This document shows, one piece after another, positions 51,901 to 60,502 of a DNA stretch of 64,000 nt. Numbering within the stretch: position 1 is the stretch's first letter; each line of letters starts with the position of its first letter. The notes under the pieces were generated by a model. That model was given only the letters and a program-made list of their open reading frames with translations. It did not search any database and was not told the DNA's origin. Both the position numbers and the translations under genes were made by a program. Origin of the DNA: Onthophagus taurus (Eukaryota > Arthropoda > Insecta > Coleoptera > Scarabaeidae); assembly GCF_036711975.1 (NCBI RefSeq), contig NC_091975.1, forward strand, positions 5,954,501 to 6,018,500, given 5' to 3'.

Positions 51901-54900
51901 AAAAGATGCTAATTTAAAAATTCCTGTAAGCCGTATTTATTGAAATTAAGGAATGAAACTTATTTTAAATTAAAGCTCAAAGCTTTCTCTTTAAAATGAT
52001 GTATAATAATTGTTGGGTTGGATTGGAAAAATACAGAGAAAAAAAAAGTTTAAATAAAACTTACATTTTCGTATAACCTAAGAGTGTCAAAAAAGATGCT
52101 ATTTTAAAAATTCCTGGAAGCCGTATTTATTGAAGTTAAGGAATGAGACTTATTCTAAATTAAAGCTCAAAGCTTTCTCTTTAAAATGATGTATAATAAT
52201 TGTTGGGTTGGATTGGAAAAATACAGAGAAAAAAAAAGTTGAAATAAAACTTACATTTTCGTATAACCTAAGAGTGTCAAAAAAGATGCTATTTTAAAAA
52301 TTCCTGGAAGCCGTATTTATTGAAGTTAAGGAATGAAACTTATTTTAAATTAAAGCTCGAAGCTTTGTCTTTAAAATGATGTATAATAATTGTTGAGTTG
52401 GATTGGAAAAATATAGAGAAAAAAAATTTTGAAACAAAACTTACATTTTCGAATAACCTAAAAATGTTAAAAAGATGCTAATTTAAAAATTCCTGTAAGC
52501 CGTATTTATTGAAATTAAGGAATGAAACTTATTTTAAATTAAAGCTCAAAGCTTTCTCTTTAAAATGATGTATAATAATTGTTGGGTTGGATTGGAAAAA
52601 TATAGAGAAAAAAAAAATTGAAATAAAACTTACATTTTCGTATAACCTAAGAGTGTCAAAAAAGATGCTATTTTAAAAATTCCTGGAAGCCGTATTTATT
52701 GAAGTTAAGGAATGAGACTTATTCTAAATTAAAGCTCAAAGCTTTCTCTTTAAAATGATGTATAATAATTGTTGGGTTGGATTGGAAAAATACAGAGAAA
52801 AAAAAAGTTGAAATAAAACTTACATTTTCGTATAACCTAAGAGTGTCAAAAAAAGATGCTATTTTAAAAATTCCTGGAAGCCGTATTTATTGAAGTTAAG
52901 GAATGAGACTTATTCTAAATTAAAGCTCAAAGCTTTCTCTTTAAAATGATGTATAATAATTGTTGGGTTGGATTGGAAAAATATAGAGAAAAAAAATTTT
53001 GAAACAAAACTTACATTTTCGAATAACCTAAAAATGTTAAAAAGATGCTAATTTAAAAATTCCTGTAAGCCGTATTTATTGAAATTAAGGAATGAGACTT
53101 ATTTTAAATTAAAGCTCAAAGCTTTCTCTTTAAAATGATGTATAATAATTGTTGGGTTTGATTGGAAAAATATTAAGAACAAAAATGTTGAAACAACACT
53201 TACATTTAAAAGAGTCAAAAAAGATGCTAATTTAAAAATTCTTAGAAACAATATTTATTGAAATTAAGGAATGAGACTTATTTTAAATTTAAGCTCAATG
53301 TTTTCTTTTTAAAATGATCTGTAATAATCACACTTAATAACCATTTATCAAAGAAATACCTTCTTGAACAACAAAATTCAACAGCACCACTTTTCACTAA
53401 ACTTCTAACCTCACATCTGGATGAATAAGTTTAAAGTGTACCTAAAAATCCTACAGTGCGGATTGCGACGTTTTTTATACAGATTATTTCTTGTATACAC
53501 TTGTATAGTAGAAAGTACAGACAGCTCTAAATGCGCCGAATAGATAACTACAGTTTAAAATGAGTGTTTAAAATTACCGGTACTTTAAAGTACCGTCGGG
53601 ACACAAAGGGTTAAAAAAATTGCAGACATAGTATTAAATATGTAATTTGTTTGTTGCCAGTATAATTACAAAGTTTTTCTTGAAAACTGCAATTTTGCCA
53701 GATAATTTTAGTTATTTTCAGTGTTATTCTTGCAGTCTAAAACATGATAGTGTAACTCCAGATTTTTTTTGATACTCTCTGTACTCCTGATAGTGAATAT
53801 TTTAAACTGTTTCTTGCACTTTGGAAATTGTCCAGCTAATTCCTGACATGTCGTTAAAGTTTCTATTCTGGAAAGAATAAATTTATGCATTTTCTTTGCT
53901 ATACTATAAAAGTAGAAATGTTGGTTAACTCTGCATTTTTTTGTTTAGGTCATATGGTAATCAATTAACATTAGAAATATTCAGAAGAAACTCTTCAAGG
54001 AATGGTTCAGTGCCTAGCGTAAAACCACTGATGAGTTTCGAAAATATCGGTGGAGGTTTACCAGCTCCATCTTTATCGACCCAAAGAAGACCTTCAACGG
54101 TTTGTTCGACGACTAATACAGCATCGGTCGATTACAGCAGAAAAAAACTCCAATTACCTCAAATCACGTTTAATTCGGAGGTTGGTAGCGGTGTCTTCGT
54201 GTAAAAAATTGTTTTTATTTATATTACACAGCCAGTATTTTTAATTTCGTTGCTTTTTATAAGTATTTATTCAAGGCCAGTATTTTCTTTTTCAAGCTAG
54301 AGAAATCTCGAAGTATTATGGGCATATAATTCGTTTCTCTATTAATTTTTTTTTCATTTGTATTTTATTTCCTAATTTATTTTTTGTATATTGTTGAAAC
54401 GAGTTTTTAGTTATTATTATTATTAATACATTATATTTTGTTTTTATAAACACAACTTTTTATTTTTGATTTCCTAATTATCCTTTTCCCTTTTTTAAGA
54501 AACATCTCGTTTTAAAAATTAATTTCAGAAATTAACCAGTAACATTGACGACTCGAGAAAAAAATCGATCCTTCAGTTAATAAGCAAAGAACAACAGTAC
54601 GCCACTGGTCTTCAATTTGCAATTACAAGATTCGTTTCGGCGTTGGCAGAAAGGAAAGATCTCGTGACGCAACGAGAACATAAAGTGCTTTTTCAAAATT
54701 GTGATGAGGTAAAAAGGAATTTTATCTGGTGATGTTGTTAAAAGAAATACTTTTAGCTTCTTCATATAACGGAAGAAATCTTGGAACATTTAGTACAAGA
54801 GGATGGCGATTCTCAAGTTCACATCCTACCAAAAATTTACTTTGCAAAATTAAGTGAAATGACCTCGGCGTACAAAAAATACTGTTCTGGGATAAAAAAA

Positions 54901-57900
54901 TCCGATTGCGTTTTGGCAAATAAATTAAAAAATTCAAATTCAGAATTTGTAAGATTTATACAAGTTCCTGCGATTCCTAGAAGAAGACCGGATATAACGG
55001 CGTTCATCCATAAGCCTTTAGAACATTTTAGAGATGTTCTTAAGTCGTTTAATGTTATCCTAAGCCAAACTAAACCCAATCATGAAGATTATGCTGTGAT
55101 ATCACAAATCGTGCACGATTTACAAGTTGGTTTATTCTATTTTTATTTAATTTTGCTGGCACATAAAGGAAATTAAATAATTATTTTTAGATAACATATA
55201 GAGAAATTACAAGTGAAGGTGGGATGATGGAACCAATAGGAGAAGGTCGACCTTTATTATCAGTACAAGATCTTGAAAATAGATTAGTATTTACTAAGTG
55301 CAAAGTTGAGATTAATTTATTTTTGATTTACCATTTCTTAACCATCTCAATTTTTTAGCCATTCGTTTTAAGTAAACCAGGTAGACAATGGATATTTGGT
55401 GGTGATCTTAGTAGAGTTGAAGGTCGCAATGTTAGACAATACTGGGCGTTGTTGTTTACCGATATTTTGCTTTTTGCGAAAGTTTCAAGAGATAGGGTGT
55501 TGTTTATTTTTGAAGATCCACTTCCTTTGTCGCATATAACAGATTTAACTTTTAATGTTAGAAAAAAAGGTAAATACTTTTTTATTTAAACAATTTTAAC
55601 TTAAAATAAAATTTTAGTTAACGAATTTCGGATAACGGTAGAACCTGGTGGAAAAACAGCTAGCAGCCCAACTGTTCATTGCGGTCCAGATTTAAGTAGA
55701 ACACCTAGAAAGAACCCAAACAAAAAGTGTATCCTTCTCCGAGCACCAACGACGGAATTAAAAGCTGTTTGGCAAAACCTTCTTCAACGGCAGATGTGAG
55801 TCAGTTGTTGTCATGCACAAATTAGCACTTTCCCTTTTTTCTATCAGATTATCCATAAAATTTCTAGTTTTAGTTTTAAATTATCATAGAATATTTTATT
55901 AATTTCCTCAAATAAGTAGTACTTAGACCCAATAGTCCTCTTAAGAGATTGTGTTTCTTGTCGTTAACGCACGCAGCTTCCACGTTAGCGCGGTTATGGA
56001 CGGCAGCGCCTTTAGCAGCCCGTTAGAATCACCAGACGTCCCAATCACTTCTTCGGTGGTCACGCTACAATCCGCCGATTCGCTGTCCATACGTCGGCAG
56101 GTGCGTTCTAACACCATCGGCGAGCAAAAAAACGTAGTAGACAATAGTAGTAGTAGACCGCCGCCGCCGCAGGCAGAACAACACCATTTACTTTTCTCAA
56201 CCAAATCCTTCTCTTTGGATAAAACACCAGAAACTCCTTCAGCAAACCTCACACTCTCCTCTCCCGAACAATCCCAATGCTTTTCTTCACATTTTAATTC
56301 AGAATGTAGCCTGGTGCAAAGATATAACCTACCAGATGACGTTTCTATATCTCCATCTGCATTGTTAACTCCAACCACCAGTGCTACATCTACCTCCCAC
56401 GAAGAAGAAGCTGATGGTACAAATTATTCGGAAGAGTTAGATTTTTTAAGGTTTGAAGGTGACTTAATTTGTCTTGAGTATGAAATTGATACCTTAAGTA
56501 TCGAGGAGTATCTCAAAAAAACGTAATAATGTACCATCAGGATCTCAAATTCGATGCGAAAGTCACATTATTTCAGTTACACAACAATCTACATTGCCAA
56601 TACAATATTCATCACTTAATTTCTTTTAAATTATAATTAGTACAATTTTTACTCATCTTTTCTAAAGGTTTTCTTTAAGATATAGAGTTCCTCAATATGT
56701 GCCAAAGAAATTCCTCTTTATATTTAACTTTTAACTCGGGCTTCCTTAAATTTTACCTCAAAGGTTAATACTCATCTATCATTGATCACCACGATCTTCA
56801 AGATTACTTCTTGTCTTCGAACGATCGAACTATTAATTTATGTAATTTATGTCAATGACATGTGAAGCAAGTATTGCGATCTGGTCTCGGCAGCATGAGA
56901 TCTTCTGCTACTTTCCAGCAATCTGGCACATGTCTGAGTCTAATTGCAGCATTACATAACGATACCTTTTGTGTCGAGGAGAAATATACCCAAATATTTT
57001 AACTAAATTATATTGCTAGATTGATATGAAACTGAAATAATGTAACTCAACAAGTTTTGCCAAAATATTTCCAATTTACAAACTGCCCTCTTTACACAAA
57101 TAAAACGAATAACAAATACTAAAAAGAGAACAAACATTGTTAGCACAATTTTTTTAAGTAGTCGCAGATAGATAGTCAATGGTTTAGTTTTTAATTAAAA
57201 AAAAAATCGTCGACGTCTTGTGGAAGATTGTAAAACTACTATATATTTGCAAAATAAAACCATTGGTTCTTAACTGTTGGCTTTATTCATTTGGACCCAA
57301 AGCCGGTAACCTCCTGATGCGCATTTTTCAGAATATACGACTCGTAAAGGAGAAAAGTGACTCTCAAAAGCACATAGACGAACTTATAGAGCACAAATGC
57401 AAACAGCTGGGCAAATCTGCCACCGGTCATAAAGGAAGTGCCATTCACCTCGAGCAATGGATGAAAGGTCACCTGGGTACCACGACGACACAATCGGCGC
57501 AATCCCCCGAAGAAGAAAACGGTGATTTTGAAGTTTGGACCGAGGAGATGCTTAGGAAACGATCCGCAGAACTCCAAATCGTTCTTAATCAGAAGAATAC
57601 CATGTTTCGATGTGAATCCGCGCTCGAAGAAATCAATATTTCGGAATCCGATGATCATAGTCCGTCCAAAAGCACCACCTCTGAAAGTCAAGTAAGATAT
57701 TTTTCGAGAAAAAAATGCTTAATTTTAAAGTTGGAATTTTGAAATATTTAGTAGCCGCTTTTGCTTACATTTAAATATTTTTGCTAAAACTAAGTGTTTG
57801 TAATAATAAAATATGGGTAAGTATATACTTTTTTGATTTTGATAATTTTCGTTTTTATTGAAACGTTAAAAATGAAAATTTTCAGGTTACGGTTCGGTCA

Positions 57901-59949
57901 AGTCCTGTAGTTCCAGAAACTCTATCAGTTTGCAGACAGTGTCACAGAACTTGCTTGACCAATCAAAATGGAACTTCAATTTTTTTCCCTAATAACAATC
58001 AAGACGTATTCGGAGAAAAGATAATGACTCAATCAAACGATGATTTAGGAGGTGGATGGAGACCATTAGTTTTAATGGGATTGACAGCGATGAATCCAGC
58101 AAGAAGTTTAATAACGCCAGATCCCTTCGCAGCTCCAGTTCCGAAAATATCAATTGTGCCTCCGACTCCTGATCTAACAAAAAAAGTTTGCGAAGACAAC
58201 AATTACGATAAAACTAATTGTAATTGCACGGAAGGAACCAATCAAACCAACAATGATAATTCGCCGGATTCTCCTCAAACTGAAGACCAACCATATCACT
58301 CCTTAAATAGTTCAAATTTAACTCTGAGAAGATATGGAACAGTTTCGAGTTTAGAACGGGTTGGATCCGATGAAATTATTGAGGAGGAAGAAGAAGCCAA
58401 CGATAATTCTAGTGAAGAAGATGATGATGAGGTGTTTGAAGAAAACCAAGAAAAAGGATTTTATAACGAAGCCTTTAATCATTCAGGAATTAGAGGATGG
58501 ACTGCAAGAGCCGGATCTTTCGTAGCCGAAAAAATGTCTTTTCTTGAAAGATTAGGTGAAGATTATAAAGTTGGAAGTAGATTTTTCGAACGGTATTAAA
58601 GTTAACTTTAATTAGCTTTAATCGTAATTCTAATTATGTTTTTTAAAAGATATTTAAGATCTTCTGAAATACAAGTAAACGGTGAAGATGGGCAAGAAGA
58701 AGAAACATCCGGGGCAACTTCCGGCGAAGATGTTTGGGGTACTCCAACAAGTGGTGGTGAATTAGATGACCCCTTAAGTTCACCTTTGGAAGGGAGGCGT
58801 TCGGTTAGAGAATTCATTAGATATTTCGAGAAGCTTTCAGAACTGCATGGGCATGCTTAAAACAAAAAGCTCTTCTTGTTCTTTTTTAGTGTGAAACCCC
58901 AAAAATGTTATAATCCTTTTCCTTTTATATCTTATTCAATAGCCTAATGATGGATCATTATCATCTAACGACGACAACACTGAGCTAATGATGGATGAGC
59001 TTTTGATGACTCCTCCGGTTACCAGCGCTGCAATAAGAGGGTTATTACCTAGAAGAACATTAGAACCTTTAATGGAAGAAGAATATTCTGATACTTATAC
59101 TTCATCATCTTCTTCTTCTTCTTCAGAACGCGGTCAAACCGATCCTTCGGGATCACCAGAACAGGTAACTATTTGAATTAATTGATGATGAAAGCTTTTT
59201 TAGTTTTTGTAAAGATACATTAATTTATTTATAATCGCTTTTGCTACAATAATTGCGTCGTTTTTAATTTTTGGTGAAAGACCTCAACGGTTCTTGTCTT
59301 TTTTTACATTGTGGGCAGGACAACGGAACTGGAAGTGCTGCTGACAAATGTTCGACTGCTGCAGAAAGAGACACGCCAAGCGTGGCCGCGACAGCTTCCG
59401 ATTTCGAAGAATTAAGTGTTCAAAGGCGGGAGGTAGTGGTAGTGGCGGAGTCAAGTTCTTGCAGCTCGACTCCTTTACCAAGGATCCAAAGATCGGACAG
59501 TTACAGACACATCATCGATCAGGAGGACGAGAATCCGAACTTCTTTGCCCGACTGAAACCCACGGTGAAATTCGTAAATATTGAACGAATCCCAAGATCA
59601 AAAGGCATTAAGTTGTAAGCTAATTCAATCAGAAAGGTGTAATTATTAATTTGGTTTTAATAAAACTTAAAGGTTGGAGTTTTTTAATATGAAACGAGAA
59701 AGAAAAATTCACGAGTCTTTTACGGGGGCCCCGCCAATGATCAATATGTACAGCAGAGAAGATTTCTTCGACGAAGTCGAGGAATACGATGCGAAACCAA
59801 TTTCAACAAAAATTTTAAAAGTAATATTTTTGATTTTAACACATTTACAAATGTAATTATTTTTATTTTAGGATAAACAAATCGATAGAAGATTCTGGAA
59901 GCAGTTGAATAAACGAAGAAACCAAAAGCCCCTACAATTATCGGCCTAA
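39903..59949 (+). CDS. PsGEF: Protostome-specific Rho GEF, C2-PDZ-DH-PH (PsGEF)
   Basis: Twenty coding exons: 39903-41331, 41399-41457, 49833-50008, 50661-50715, 50772-51028, 51080-51373, 53949-54180, 54529-54708, 54757-55125, 55191-55304, 55359-55569, 55618-55795, 55977-56100, 57332-57691, 57886-58592, 58650-58803, 58943-59164, 59319-59614, 59673-59820, 59872-59949. All phases close, giving 1880 residues. The first 450 residues are basic and disordered. Then come C2 (~460-585; WMDLEIKF to EFLGCMSF), PDZ (~700-770; TGFGFSVVWTHPP, PADKAGILPGDYV), DH/RhoGEF (~845-1025; LISKEQQYATGLQF), PH (~1060-1185; WIFGGDLSR, YWALLFTDILLFAK) and an acidic Ser-rich tail with a CRQCHRTC cysteine motif. The order matches insect PsGEF, a GDP-GTP exchange factor for Rho-family GTPases. 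The C2 domain is split by an 8.4-kb intron full of transposons. Donors at 41332, 54181, 55126, 55305 and 58804 are weak GTT types. Confidence 0.88.
42014..42384. repeat. Direct repeat A, copy 1 (in PsGEF intron)
   Basis: About 370 bp starting AAAGTAATAAGTGCGAATG and ending in an A-rich run. It is nearly identical to 45834-46243, except that the second copy has an extra segment of about 40 bp containing CGCCATTCGGCGTGG. Identity of the repeat is unknown. It lies just left of the hAT remnant. Confidence 0.85.
42422..45185 (-). mobile_element. hAT-superfamily element, one end lost
   Basis: The left edge is a hAT-type terminus, CAGTGGCGTAACTAG, at 42422, which is the 3' end of the element relative to its transposase. 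The matching inverted terminus (TACGCCACTG) was not found between 45060 and 45840, so the other end is lost or unrecognisable. The right limit given here is approximate. It carries the transposase pseudogene 42588-45059. Confidence 0.65.
42588..45059 (-). pseudogene. hAT transposase (ZMYM1/DUF4371-like), inactivated
   Basis: Three minus-strand frames form one protein: 45059-43923, 43844-43377 and 43328-42588. The N-terminal part has a TTF-type zinc-finger-like region (YGPVPRSWLHYS, AYCKPCWLFSGQ) followed by DUF4371-like sequence. The middle has CASHNLNLVNKDV and LNPTRWSGRLTSLL. The C-terminus has the hAT dimerisation signature LPATVASVERSFSKLKIIK. Frameshifts near 43930 and 43800 and a stop near 43376 break the frame, so it cannot make an active transposase. 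Its direction is opposite to PsGEF. Confidence 0.88.
45186..45710. other. Unassigned repeat-like intronic sequence
   Basis: Lies between the hAT remnant and repeat B copy 1. It starts CAGGGCTATTTAAAAG and has short overlapping frames on both strands with no recognised family. It may be a further mobile-element fragment, but no terminal repeat or target duplication was found. Confidence 0.35.
45711..45815. repeat. Direct repeat B, copy 1
   Basis: About 105 bp beginning TTTAATGAAAACTATCCAC and ending TGTTTAACCGAC. It is repeated at 47502-47605 with about 90 percent identity, including GGATTAATCAC. Copy 1 is followed almost directly by repeat A copy 2. Confidence 0.8.
45834..46243. repeat. Direct repeat A, copy 2
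   Basis: Second copy of the 42014-42384 segment with an internal insertion of about 40 bp. It is followed immediately by TACAGGG, the left end of a Tc1/mariner-like element. Confidence 0.85.
46247..47501 (-). mobile_element. Tc1/mariner-like element, right end truncated
   Basis: The left terminus CAGGGTTTTCCAATAAG follows a TA and continues AGGTGTTATTTTGA. The inverted copy AAATAACACCTT is at 47490-47501, but the outermost bases of that end are absent and repeat B copy 2 starts there. The element carries a broken transposase on the minus strand. It is a separate family from the element at 6058-8585. Confidence 0.8.
46322..47404 (-). pseudogene. Tc1/mariner-like transposase, inactivated
   Basis: Start ATG at 47404 gives MERYTHQQRIEIIKI, a DUF4817-type N-terminus. 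The frame is lost by frameshift and stop around 47210-47060 and resumes as HENDPEFHRKIILNDEAHFH (first Asp), VYFQQDGATCHTS (second Asp) and WPPRSCDFFLWGHVKDKV. Related insect transposases have about five more residues between the Asp of the third motif and FFLWG. An in-frame 15-nt deletion has probably removed them. The C-terminal part (46322-46990) is one open frame of 222 codons. It lies antisense to PsGEF within its second intron. Confidence 0.85.
47502..48190 (+). mobile_element. Repeat B copy 2 and probable further transposase relic
   Basis: 47502-47605 is repeat B copy 2. Beyond it the plus strand contains fragments in shifting frames, such as VFDGKTLPEFLHTV and EDRWLRRLGH, that recall the C-terminal half of insect Tc1/mariner-type transposases. 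The match is by eye and weak. No termini were found. Confidence 0.35.
48490..48665 (+). mobile_element. Non-LTR retrotransposon 3' fragment
   Basis: A short plus-strand stretch reads KRWMDNVIGVVGKEWIRTAK and then YVQQWMKTG before a stop. This matches the extreme C-terminal tail common in insect LINE endonuclease/reverse transcriptase proteins (R-W-x-D-D/N, then W-x-R-x-A, then Y-V-Q-Q-W). Only the tail is present. Confidence 0.55.
48666..49832. other. Rest of PsGEF intron 2
   Basis: AT-rich intronic sequence with a GC-richer stretch at 49000-49330. No repeat, exon or RNA gene was recognised. It ends in an unusual but frame-consistent acceptor, TTTTTTGAAAG, at 49832. Confidence 0.5.
51405..53610. 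mobile_element. TTAA element with 190-bp satellite, copy 3
   Basis: Complete copy in the PsGEF intron between exons 51080-51373 and 53949-54180. TTAA flanks are at 51401-51404 and 53611-53614. The ends are CCCTTTGTGT(A)CC and its inverted partner. Ten internal monomers lie at AAAGATGCTA words from about 51525 to 53222. The right subterminal palindrome here is 18 bp, CGGTACTTTAAAGTACCG. It starts 31 bp after the donor, splitting the PDZ-encoding exons. Confidence 0.92.
53615..53948. other. Remainder of PsGEF intron 6
   Basis: AT-rich intron sequence between the TTAA element and the acceptor TTTGTTTAG at 53948. No feature was recognised. Confidence 0.5.
54181..54204 (+). other. Possible read-through C-terminus after PsGEF PDZ
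   Basis: The donor GTTGGT at 54181 is weak. If the intron is retained, the frame runs seven more codons (VGSGVFV) to a TAA at 54202-54204. That would give a short C2-PDZ isoform without DH-PH. Inference only. Confidence 0.25.
55977..56526 (+). CDS. PsGEF: PsGEF exon 13 and its in-frame terminal extension
   Basis: The exon starts in phase after the PH-domain exon (acceptor GCACGCAG). A donor GTGCGT at 56101 joins it to 57332 in phase. If that donor is skipped, the frame stays open for 141 more codons to TAA at 56524-56526. The extension is Pro/Ser/Glu-rich (SSRPPPPQAEQHH, then an acidic end with EEYLKKT). It would be an alternative last exon that ends the protein shortly after the PH domain. 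The length and composition of the open extension favour real coding use, but no transcript evidence is available. Confidence 0.5.
56527..57331. other. PsGEF intron 13
   Basis: No gene, repeat or RNA was recognised. A splice acceptor GCATTTTTCAG ends it at 57331. It may include the 3' UTR of the alternative terminal exon. Confidence 0.45.
58804..58860 (+). CDS. PsGEF: Alternative PsGEF C-terminus (donor skipped)
   Basis: At 58804 a weak donor GTTAGA joins in phase to exon 58943. Without splicing the frame reads VREFIRYFEKLSELHGHA and stops at TAA 58858-58860. The read-through looks like ordinary helical coding sequence, so this may be a genuine alternative end. No other phase-compatible donor was found before the stop. 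Confidence 0.45.
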   Translation, partial: VREFIRYFEKLSELHGHA

Positions 59950-60502
59950 AAAAAATATGTTAAATCCATTTCCGCTCAAATGATAATGATGTTTCATTTT
60001 AAAATTTTATTTATTTACTATTTCCAATACGAAAAAGAAAAGCCCTAGTAGTTTGTAAATATAATCTTATTAAGATATTAGAAATACATTTAATTGATTT
60101 TAGAAAAAAAAAACGCCTCTGCACTTTAATTCAATACTTGTGGCCTCGTTTGAAAAGTAATATTAGGACGTTTTTAAGGTATGTGAAAAGATAGAGTAAT
60201 GAATAGAGTCAATTGAAAACTAAAATCGAGGTTGAATTTTTAATATTAAGAGTTTATTTTATTCATTTTTAGTATCCCTTTAACGTTCCGTTTTAAGAAT
60301 AATGTTAGTGTTTAAATGATAAATCAAAAAGGAATCCTCGTTGCGTAATAAAATCAAGTTTTACTAAAATGATCCGTCACAGTCAATTTGTGATAAGACC
60401 TTTTTTGTATACCGTTAAAGATAATGAAACTGTGAAATCAAAATCAATAAAATAAAATCTTAAATTAAAACTATTTTTGTTTTTATTTATTTAAATGCTT
60501 TA
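59950..60502. terminator. Convergent 3' ends of PsGEF and RRP8
   Basis: PsGEF 3' UTR with overlapping plus-strand AATAAA signals at about 60446-60456. A minus-strand AATAAA (TTTATT at 60482-60487) sits about 16 nt past the RRP8 stop. The two genes are tail-to-tail and their transcripts may overlap by a few tens of bases. Confidence 0.65.

Noticed and set aside
56527-57331. Coding exon in PsGEF intron 13 from the open frame starting at 57218
   Set aside because: The part before 57332 is simply upstream intron in the same frame. The acceptor GCATTTTTCAG and phase agreement with exon 55977-56100 fix the exon start at 57332.
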